Shown here: one piece after another, positions 55,501 to 64,000 of the stretch
How the letters are laid out: every line of letters starts with the position of its first letter
Numbering within the stretch: the first letter of the stretch is position 1
Source of the DNA: Malaya genurostris
Taxonomy: Eukaryota; Arthropoda; Insecta; Diptera; Culicidae
Assembly: GCF_030247185.1 (NCBI RefSeq)
Contig: NC_080571.1
Location: 674,001-738,000 of the forward strand
DNA: 64,000 nt
Direction: 5' to 3'
The notes under the pieces: generated by a model
What the model was told of the DNA's origin: nothing
What the model saw: only the letters and a program-made list of their open reading frames with translations
Database searches by the model: none
Position numbers and translations under genes: made by a program

Positions 55501-58500
55501 TAAAAAAAAGGTGGTAAGGAAATACTCAACAGTAAAAATCGGATAAATTTCACAAACCGGTTCTTTTAGGAACCATTCAAATATTCCCCAACTGAGTATG
55601 TAAATCTACAAAAAAAAAAACATTATTTTACTCTCATTTGTTTAAAATTAGCATATACACGTTTGTTGCAATTTTGTTATCACCTGAGCCAACTAAACCG
55701 AAAATTTCTGTGCTTTGGATGACCTATAACTGCGCCCTCTGGATGATTGATGGCGGAGGATATGGATTTTTTTCCAGACCAATTACAAATTGGATTTGAC
55801 TGGAGACTCTTGAAATAGATACTTGAATGATGATGACGGCCGTTGAGAATGGCGCTCCGAATTTACCGCATCTACAGATTGCCTGTCAACCCATTAAATT
55901 ATTTCCCTGTCTTTTTGGAAAGCGTTGCTTGGACGACACTAACGGTTTTTCCCATACGAGCAACCCATGAATGAAGGAACACGTTAACAAATATACGTCA
56001 AAGAATTATCATTGCATTAAACTGATCAGTAGTTACAAATGTTGATTCGATGACATATTCAAAATCATAAACGTTCATTTATCTTTACCTCACCACTTAC
56101 CCGCAACTCAACCAAGTCGCACGGATACCCGAGGAAAAGCGGTAGCATAGGTTCAATTTTCCGATCCGTCAGAAATACGAATTATGCTGAACACCAATAA
56201 CAATCCATATTACGTGTACATGACACGACAAATCAATTGGGCGCTCTCTGCCAACATTTTCCAGCGAAAAGGACATTCACCAACGTACGACGACGCATGA
56301 CGAGGGGCAAACATCGCAGATCATCATCAACCGTCGTGCCAACGGCGCTCAAGGCAGTCTGTTATGCCATGGTTGCCTTCGCCTACTTCGATTAACATGC
56401 TCAGCTGTTGCTGCTGTTGGTGACATTTAGTTGTGTAGGACTTCCTCACACAAGTGATCTCTTGATTGGCAAACAATTGCTCACAATCGACGCTGTAATA
56501 GGGATACTATGTCAGAAAATAACTTTCGAGAGCGAGAGGTTAAACACCGGGAAATATATGCTTTTGTGAGTAAGCGTTTGCCGGTACCAATGTTGTTTTG
56601 CAGAATAAATTTACTATTCATGAGGTGTACCGTGGAACGTGGCAAGCGTGCTTTCTTGCATCATCTTAAGTTTTGCCACTAAACTCACGCTGCCCATCGT
56701 TGAGCCCCTCGTGGATCAGTGGTAGAAAATCGTTGAAGGTGGAAGGTAACCAACTCGCTGGTAGATTTCAATTGGCACGGGAAACAGCAGTAGAAGCCTA
56801 GTGGCAGTGTGATGGGACAGTTTTCACTTCACTTAATATGGTGTTGTTTTCCGGGATAAGTGGCGCAAGTGTCAGGTCGTATCCGATATAGACTACCAAC
56901 ACCCCCCCTCCCCACTAGTCTGTTTTCTCACGACAGCAGCAGTGAAACGGGCCGGAAACGAGTTGGGCATGGGCGTAAATAGTTTTATCGCTGAAGAAAT
57001 AATTAATTTGGCAGTGAACTGGCGGTCGGGGACATTTTATGATGAGATTTAATGGAGCATACTGCGGGACTCGCTTTACGGCAAACAATGCCCGCAAGGA
57101 ATGATTTTACGGAAACACGGAAGCCAAAGTATATTTGCTCGGTATACGCTCGATTGAAAAGTAGCGACCGGGGAGGTATAATTGTTGCTAGCTGGTAAAT
57201 GAATATTTGAATCGCTAATCCTAGACTGAATGTTCGAGGCTGTATCTCGTCTCGAAGCGCGTTCTACCGTTTTGGGGCTTCGACCGATTCTTGAAGTCGC
57301 TATAGTCATTAAAAGTTGATTTTGTTTTTTCTCGGAAGGCCAGATTAGCCATTGTTTTTCCTGTTGTTTTGCTTGATACAATTCAGCAAAGCTAGAGCAG
57401 ATAAGAAGCGAAGTACGTTTAAAGGATTAACTTTAATTAACTATTTTTTTATTTTTCTTTTTATGTTGTTAAGCAGCAGATATATTCTTCTAATGTTGGA
57501 AGTGTTTGGAACCGGAAGCGATTAGATCTAATGCTTTCATCCATTAGTAGGATCACAGAATTTTCAACACTACTACTAATACCATGGAAGGATTAAAGCT
57601 CTGTTTAGATTGTGCTGCTAGATAAAAGCATAAAAAGATAAAAAGTCACATCCTTCGCATCAGAAACATCCGGTGGCAGGAGCCGGTTTGGGGTCTTTTC
57701 CGGGTTTCCGTACCGATGCCATCTTGTACCAATCATATGTGATAAAAGAAAAAGCATGCTTTTTCAGAATGAGGCACCCATAGCAACTTTTTTTTTCCTC
57801 ATAACCCTCATCAAATCCCTTCTCTGAATGTGTCACAATATTCACATCTCATCTCTACATTGCGTCAATCAGGTGTGAAAACTAAAATTATTTCCATGTG
57901 GTTCAATCCCTTCAAGCTATGAACAAAATTTCTGCAATATTCATAAGGTTCAATTTTTTTTTGCGGATAGTGCTCCCATTGTTTGTTGCTAAGTTTGCAG
58001 AACGATAAGTTTGCTATCACCGAACGGGGTTGATTCCTGTCTCCTTGGTAGCTCACTCTCTGATTGAATTTATGAGAAAAGTTTTGCTTCTGGTGAACAT
58101 TTTCAGTTAACTTTTTTCAACATCGATGGTGCTTAAGTATGAGCGATGTCCGAACTTTGGAATTGTTTACTTGTTCAAATCATTGCAGGGCTTGTGGTGG
58201 AGAGCACCGTTGAAAATTTAGAAAGCATTCGTTTCAGTTCTCTAGAATTGAAAAGTTCACCAAAGTTAAGCTGTGCTCGCAGCACAGACAGAACGCAACA
58301 GACACTGCAGTATAGAGTGTCAACACGAAATCAACGATCTAGCACCAGTGCGTGGTTTTTGTTTTTTGAGCAATTCTACCGCAAATACAGATTTTTTTTT
58401 AATTTTTGTTTTGTATATTTTAATTTGGCTAAAATTTTACATAAGCGCCATATTTATTTATTAAACAAAGTCCATCGGGCTAGTGTCTAAATGTACTAAC

Positions 58501-58769
58501 AGTGTAGGGAAAAGCCCAAATGAGTTGAAATAAATTTATGTCTTTCTCAGATAGGCATAAAAACCACTATATTTTAAAAGCAAACACAAAACAATTACAT
58601 GATAACTACACAACCATTTAAAAGCTAGGACAAACAACTTATAACAAAAAAAATAAATAAAATTATTTATAGTTAAATTATTGCAGATCGCTTGAATTTT
58701 TAAAACAAAGCGGCGGGAAGGCTCTCCATACTCAAATAACTCTTCTACAGCAGTGAATGTTCTTATCAG
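55501..58769. other. no gene seen; less repetitive
   Basis: Three kilobases with few repeats. The 55.7-57.4 kb part is GC-richer than the average of the window and may be single-copy regulatory or intronic DNA. No exon could be defined. A 101-residue minus-strand frame at 57381-57076 has no recognisable domain. Confidence 0.4.
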
Positions 58770-59040
58770 TGCAGTAAAGCTTCATTCAATTCAATTGAAA
58801 CTGAATGTGGAACACATTGACGATCTCTCTAATGCAGTAAACTTCACTCTCTGACGCATACAATGTTTGCTGACGACCCGAACGGGCAGCATTCAGTTCA
58901 TCAATCGTTTCTCTTCAATCTAGGCTCAGTTTAACCACCGTCAGTTGATCTCTTGAAGTAACAAAATATCTCTTTCAATAGTGTGAGAGCGGCCTTCAAA
59001 TGAGGTTCATGTAAACATTCGAATTGGTTCAAGATAATAG
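58770..59040. repeat. dispersed repeat A, copy 2
   Basis: CATTCAATTCAATTGAAACT, CGTCAGTTGATCTCTTGAAG and AAATATCTCTTTCAATAGTG follow the order of the 5.14-5.40-kb copy. Confidence 0.5.
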
Positions 59041-59365
59041 ATGAAAGACAAACCAGATAGCTGAAATATCAATCACAGAATACACATAAATTAATTGTTT
59101 CGTCCTTCAGTTTACATTTTGAATACTTTACTCCATTTATAATTCTATTCGTTCGAACTTGCTTACTACCAAGAGCGAAGGCAATGAAACAGGTAGACTA
59201 CTTGGTACTCGAAACTGAGCAAGCAAAACTTCAAATGACTAGGTACGATTATTCAACTGACGATGAATTCCGGAAGCTTCACTTGAAAATGACAGCAAAA
59301 GTCAAATGAATTAGTAAGGATATGCTGACGGTCAGCAGCCATAAATTTCATTTTCATCTTATATT

Positions 59366-60631
59366 ACAGATCGGCTGAAAAGTTCGTATCGTTTCTATGA
59401 GAGGGTGCCACTAGAATTAAATCCTTACCATTTTCAGTTAGTACCAACCTTCAAAAGATACGTGTATAAATTTGACAGCTGTCTGATTATTAGTTTGTGA
59501 GATATTGCATTTTGAGTGTAGCTACTTTTGTTAATGTGAAAAAAATGGAAAAAAAGGAATTTCGTGTGTTGATGAAACACTACTTTTTGATGAAAAAAAG
59601 TGCCGCCGATACCAAAAAATGGCTTGATGAGTGTTATCCAGACTCTGCACCGGGCGAAGCAACAATTCGTAAGTGGTTTGCAAAATTTCGTACTGGTCCC
59701 GAAGACGATGAACGCAGTGGACGTCCAAAAGAGGCTGTTACCGATGAAAACGTGAAAAAAATCCACAAAATGATTTTCAATGACCGTAAAGTGAAGTTGA
59801 TCGAGATAGCTGACACCCTAAAGATATCAAAGGAACGTGTTGGACATATTATTCACGAATATTTGGATATGAGAAAGCTTTGTGCAAAATGGGTGCCGCG
59901 TGAGCTCACAATCGATCAAAAACAACAACGAATTGATGATTCTGAGCATTGTTTGGAGCTGTTATATCGAAATAAAACCGATTTTTTTCGTCGATATATA
60001 ACAATGGACGAAACATGGCTCCATCACTTCACTCCGGAGTCCAATCGACAGTCAGCTGCATGGACTGCACGCGATGAACCGAACCCAAAGCGTGAAAAGA
60101 CTCAACAATCGGCCGGTAAGGTTATGGCGTCTGTATTTTGGGATTCGCATGGTATAATTTTCATCGACTACCTTGAAAAGGGAAAAACCATCAACAGTGA
60201 CTATTATATAGCGTTATTAGAGCGTTTGAAGGACGAAATTTCAAAAAAATGGCCTCATTTGAAGAAGAAAGAAGTTTTGTTTCATCAAGACAATGCACCG
60301 TGTCACAAGTCGATGAAAACCATGCTGAAATTGAACGAATTGGGCTTCGAATTGCTCCCTCATCCACCGTATTCTCCAGATTTGGCCCCCAGTGACTTTT
60401 TCCTGTTCTCAGACCTCAAGAGAATGCTCGCTAGTAAATTTAGAAGCAATGAAACTGAGGCCTATTTTGAGGCAAAGGACAAATCGTACTACAAAAATGG
60501 TATCGAAAAGTTGGAAAATCGCTATAATCGCTGTATCGCCTCTGATGGCAATTATGTTGAATAATAAAAACGAATTTTGGCAAAAAAATGTGTGTTTCTA
60601 TTAAACGATACGAACTTTTCAGCCAAACTGT
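59366..60631 (+). mobile_element. mariner with open transposase, both ends
   Basis: ACAGATCGGCTGAAAAGTTC starts at 59366 and CTTTTCAGCCAAACTGT ends at 60631 before TA (60632-60633). On the left the dinucleotide is TT if the element starts at ACAG, or TA overlapping its first base, so one duplication base has changed. Length is 1266 bp. It abuts LINE RT sequence at its right side. Confidence 0.9.
59545..60564 (+). CDS. mariner transposase (DD34D, irritans type), open frame
   Basis: A 339-residue cut-and-paste transposase. The start ATG at 59545 gives MEKKEFRVL, the conserved start of irritans-group (Himar1-like) mariners; an upstream in-frame ATG at 59497 adds 16 residues unlike the family. 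Two helix-turn-helix regions (about 1-50 and 85-110) bind the inverted repeats. The WVPREL linker is at 116-121. The catalytic triad is complete: D155 (TMDETW), D249 (FHQDNAPCH) and D284 (APSDFF), with 34 residues between the last two. Small in-frame losses (HMST region at about residue 52, and GKK/EEVIA near residue 296) shorten it from about 348. Whether it is active is unknown. Confidence 0.85.
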   Translation: MEKKEFRVLMKHYFLMKKSAADTKKWLDECYPDSAPGEATIRKWFAKFRTGPEDDERSGRPKEAVTDENVKKIHKMIFNDRKVKLIEIADTLKISKERVGHIIHEYLDMRKLCAKWVPRELTIDQKQQRIDDSEHCLELLYRNKTDFFRRYITMDETWLHHFTPESNRQSAAWTARDEPNPKREKTQQSAGKVMASVFWDSHGIIFIDYLEKGKTINSDYYIALLERLKDEISKKWPHLKKKEVLFHQDNAPCHKSMKTMLKLNELGFELLPHPPYSPDLAPSDFFLFSDLKRMLASKFRSNETEAYFEAKDKSYYKNGIEKLENRYNRCIASDGNYVE

Positions 60632-60639
60632 TATTCGAT

Positions 60640-61860
60640 CGAAAATGAAATTTTACCGCACTGGTTCTTATGCATGCAGTATTTGGCTCGTTGTATCCGA
60701 ATACGGTCCTATGGAATCTGTGCTGAAGCAGGTTTGTGTTACACAGTGATCTATTCGGTATTCGAAAATTAAGATCATGAAGCAGTTCAATCTCTCCGTT
60801 GATCAACTTAGCAATTATCAACGCCTGTTGAGTTATTCTACGTTGCTGTAACGAGTCGATTCCCAACAATTGGCATCTATCTGAATATGGTAACAAGTTT
60901 ACTGGATCTCTACACGCTGAATTTCGGAATGCCATACGAACAAATCGTTTCTGCACTCGTTCAATTCCAAGGCTCCACGAAACTTGATACGGACACCAGA
61001 TTACCGACGCGTTCTCGAGAATTGGGCGGACGAGTGAGCAATACAAAGCCTTAGGACAATGCGGGTCTTTAAAGTCCTTTGTAATCTTAGCGATGAAACC
61101 CAATTGACGTGTTGCTTTCAAACGTCAGTTTAGCATCCAACTGTACACCAAGATCACACACTTGATTCACTCTAGAGATAATTGTACCATCAATGTTATA
61201 GTCAAATATGACTGGAGATGAAATCCTATGAAATGTTATGACTTGGCATTTGGCTACACTTATGATGAGGTTGTTTTTCCTGCACCAATCATTGATTAAT
61301 GTAAGCAGACATTGTAGTCGACAGCAATCATCTACACTACGAACAGTGAGATACAGTTTTAAATCATATGCGTAAACTAATTTACATCCAGCTCCCAAAA
61401 GCAACGCCACATTGTTGAAGAATAAAACGAATAACAAGGGTCCTAAGTTACTACCTTGTGGGACACCTGATTTATTCGAAAACTCGGATGATGTGCTGTG
61501 GTCTATTTTCACGTGTAATTTTCTATCAGAAAGATTGCGGAGTTGCGATGATAATCCAAGGCGAGATAATGTGCAAAGAAGTATTTTATGATCTATTTTG
61601 TCAATAGCAACTTTAACCTCGATTACTACTTTTATAAATAGGACAAATAAACGACTGTTTCCAACCTAGCTTGCTCAAACGATCGATTGAAAATGATACT
61701 CAAATTGTTCTGCTGAAGTTGGAATACAACGACACAAAACAACGGCTGGTATAACATCCAGACCAGGAGAAAAGGAGCGTTTAAGTTTTTTGCTGCTTGC
61801 TCAACCAAGTTTGGTGTAACGGTAAAAATTATTTGCATCATCAGTTTTGCCATATTAACT
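60640..61860 (-). pseudogene. Jockey/CR1-like reverse transcriptase remnant
   Basis: Minus-strand order: fingers RSFSPGLDVIPAVVL near 61780, palm KVAIDKIDHKILLCTLSRLG near 61590, QGSNLGPLLFVLF near 61455, active-site text LVYAYDLKLY (family YADDLKLY) near 61375, and thumb IERVQKRFVRMAFR near 60960. This is the family seen at 1-1.6 kb. At least three shifts occur, and the catalytic pair has lost one Asp. The mariner at 59366-60631 sits just beyond its 3' side. Confidence 0.8.
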
Positions 61861-62277
61861 CTAGCCTTACTTTTTTGAAGGGACTAATCCCTTGAAAATG
61901 TTCAATAATATATATCCCAGAAACGGTGAGTCACATCGATTTTGTGTCTTCCGCTATGTTTAGGTGTTTAGGACCATGTAAAAACCATTTAGTACTGTTT
62001 ATCTTGTCTGGTGTCTTTTTATTTTAAAAATATAACATAAAATTCAAATATACCAAAAAACTTATTTTTGATTTTTTGCCTTTCTCAATCAAAATCACTA
62101 CAAAAACCGACTTTTGAACCGAGGCCCGGAGGGCCGATTGCCATACACCATGGCTCAATCGATTTTTACGGACTTAGATTCAATTGAAAGGTCTCATGGC
62201 CCCATAAAAAGTTCCTGAATATCATTTAGATCTAAATTCTGGTTCCAGAATTACAGGATGATATGCACAAAAAAAAC
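61861..62277. repeat. repeat D fragment beside copy 3
   Basis: TTGCCTTTCTCAATCAAAAT, GACTTTTGAACCGAGGCCCG and GAGGGCCGATTGCCAT at 62080-62150 are the core of repeat D, apparently from a copy into or beside which the next one inserted. The first 200 bp show nothing. Confidence 0.5.
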
Positions 62278-62972
62278 CTGTTTTAATCCACCTAGTGGTG
62301 TAATGATGCCTTTCTCATATCAATCATACTATCATATATAATACTGTGGTATTTTTCAAAATAATTTTCTTCGATTCTTAAAAGAATAACCAAATTCGGT
62401 TTGTTTGACCGTCTACTGATAAAAACTATCAATTGGAAAACATTTGAGGTCGATTTAGAATTTTTTTTAAAGGTTTTTCCCCATTTCGAGTGATGGTATA
62501 CAATTTATAACTAACTTTACCCTATATTTCCGGATCCGGAAGTCGGATCTGCATGAAATTCAGGAATTACGTATGGGACCACAGGACCTTTCATTTGAAC
62601 CTAAGTTTGTGAAAATCGGTTGCGCCATCTATGAGAAAAGTTAGAACATATATTTTCTTTTTTTTTTGAACATTTTACCCCATAACTCCCGAACCGGAAG
62701 TCGGATCCAAATGATATTCAGAAATTTTGTATGGGACCCCAAGACCTTTCATTTGAATCTAAGTTTGTGAAAATCGGTTCAGCTATCTCCAAGAAATGTT
62801 AGTGCAAAAAAACGTTACATACACAAATACGCACATACACACACATACACACAGAGACATTTTGCGTACTCGACGAACTGAGTCGAATGGTATATGATAC
62901 TCGACCCTCCGGCCGTGGTTCAAAAGTCGGTTTTCACAGTGATTGCATAACCTTTCTATATGAGAAAGGCAA
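62278..62972. repeat. mosquito-type repeat D, copy 3
   Basis: Starts CTGTTTTAATCCACCTAGTG, then ATGATGCCTTTCTCATAT. The next 160 bp are the inverse of the right terminus of the 31.9-33.7-kb copy. Two CCGGAAGTCGGATC plus GTGAAAATCGGTT blocks follow, then CACATACACAC and a GAGTCGAATGGTATATGATA core. It ends TATATGAGAAAGGCAAAAA against the DD37E copy. Confidence 0.7.
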
Positions 62973-64000
62973 AAACGATATTTTATTCAAACTAAAAATT
63001 GATCCTTTATTGTACGAGGTTAAACTGAGCATAAAGAAAACCGAAATTTAAGTTATTCCTTCACGAGTTTTCGAACTTTTGATCGAACGCTCTTCATCAT
63101 GCATCGCATTTTTTGGACGCTTGAGCCCAATTATTTTTTAACTCCTGCATGTTCCCAGCTGCCTAACCAGTCTTCTTGAAGACCCTCTTCACGATTGCCC
63201 AGTAACGTTCGATGGGTCGAAGCTGAGACCAATTTGGTGGATTGATATTTTCCTCAACGAAATTTATACCCTTTTCCGCAAGCCAACAGTGGAGGTTAAC
63301 TATGCTTCTTATATAATGGCAGCAATCTCTTCTGGAGACACTCAGATCGATAGATTTCTGCATTTATAGTTTCGGTAGTGTAAAACATGGTTGACTTCAA
63401 ACCAAAGGAACATATTGCTTGCCATAATTTCTCCACTTGAATCGACCTGCCCGCATCGCTCACATCCTCCCCAACGACGGCAGTAAAGTATTGTGGACCT
63501 GGAAGGGGTTTTGAGTCCTCCTTTATATAAGTCTCATCGTCCATCAAAACGCATGCATCTCGCAAAAGACGCGAATACAATTTCTGGACCCTTTTTGCTG
63601 CTCGCTTCTTCTGTTCTACACTTTGTTTCGAGATTTTCTGCTTCTTGTAGGTCTTCAGGTGATTTCGCCTCTTGATACGCTGGATCATTCCGACACTCGT
63701 TCCTGCTTTTTTGTCAAATCACGTATTAACATTGATTTGTTCTTCATGATTAGAGATACCACTTTCTGGTCCAGTTTCGGGTTGGAAGAACCGGGTTTTC
63801 TGCCTTCACTTAACCATGTGTCCAGAACCTTAAATTTCAAATCCTTTTCAATACGCGACATTTTGAAAACGCGGAATTTCAACCGCACAAACAATTAAAC
63901 AAACGAAAACTGAGAGCTAAACTCACAGCTGTGATCTGAGCATAAAAAACCATCACAAATGCATGCGTATAACACAAATGTATGTGGATAGCTTGTTTTC
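62973..64000 (-). mobile_element. DD37E (ITmD37E-like) copy, running off the window
   Basis: Homology to the 49.66-50.96-kb element starts at about 62973 (CGATATTTTATTCAAACTAA), so the last 60-70 bp with the 3' inverted repeat are missing. On the other side it continues through the 5' leader to the window edge, where GATAGCTTGTTTTC is the start of the 5' inverted repeat. Confidence 0.8.
63163..63861 (-). pseudogene. DD37E transposase pseudogene
   Basis: Opens MSRIEKDLKFKVLDTWLSE at 63861, then jumps to GRKPGSSNPKLDQKVVSLIM, so most of the N-terminal helix-turn-helix is deleted. A shift near 63685 leads to MIQRIKRRNHLKTYKKQKIS, the first Asp motif MDDETY and INAEIYRSECLQKRLLPLYK. The part with the second Asp is lost near 63300, then WLAEKGINFVEENINPPN and RPIERYW with the final Glu are still present. 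Confidence 0.8.

Noticed and set aside
1..64000. CRISPR array, operon, riboswitch or phage structure
   Set aside because: No regularly spaced identical repeats with unique spacers, no bacterial ribosome sites and clear eukaryotic introns; tandem repeats found are satellites or duplications.

Overview
The window reads as nuclear DNA of an insect, most likely a mosquito (Culicidae). It is AT-rich, carries one spliced insect-type gene and is otherwise packed with degraded transposable elements. The mosquito assignment is an inference. It rests on Tc1/mariner elements whose aspartate/glutamate spacing fits the mosquito DD37E group, and on an abundant repeat (ends like CCACCTAGTGGTGTAAT, core like GAGGCCCGGAGGGCC) that I associate with culicine genomes. 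Nothing suggests bacterial, viral or organellar DNA.

Host genes. I reconstructed one complete gene by hand: a four-exon, minus-strand DM4/12-family secreted protein (exons 49124-48945, 48878-48205, 37954-37844 and 37772-37634; 367 aa). Its second intron is 10.25 kb and holds several transposons. A second, weaker candidate is the 3'-terminal exon of an unidentified minus-strand gene at 11150-10989.

Layout. 1-1.6 kb: reverse transcriptase of a Jockey/CR1-like retrotransposon. 2.07-2.95 kb: element with 28-bp inverted ends and a tRNA-like segment. 6.5-7.2 kb: 5'-truncated retrotransposon with a 13-bp target duplication. 14-16.2 kb: mosquito repeat, RNase H remnant and a mariner end. 17.2-18.4 kb: a retrotransposon copy with one open ORF1, no ORF2, a 3' A-rich end and a target-site duplication. 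18.45-20.8 kb: a minus-strand mariner split by a 1.19-kb insertion with a 21-bp duplication. 24.8-29.25 kb: an endonuclease/RT/RNase H retrotransposon carrying a mariner and a CGGGTACGGGT-rich insertion. 31.9-33.7 kb: long-inverted-end repeat. 37.6-49.1 kb: the DM4/12 gene, with DD37E, D37D-type, mariner, RT and pogo/Tigger-like elements in its intron. 49.66-50.96 kb: a DD37E element with both ends. 53.4-55.5 kb: degenerate satellite split by a TA-flanked element. 59.37-60.63 kb: a mariner with an open, catalytically complete transposase. 60.6-61.9 kb: another RT remnant. 62.3-64 kb: mosquito repeat joined to a DD37E copy that runs off the window.

How it fits together. The region is a stack of nested insertions. 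Class II families (irritans-type mariner, DD37E, D37D-type, pogo-like, MITEs) and class I families (Jockey/CR1-like, I/R1/LOA-like with RNase H, ORF1-only) land in one another, and many target duplications are still readable. Most coding remnants are dead. The exceptions by reading frame are the 59.5-kb mariner transposase and the 17.3-kb ORF1.
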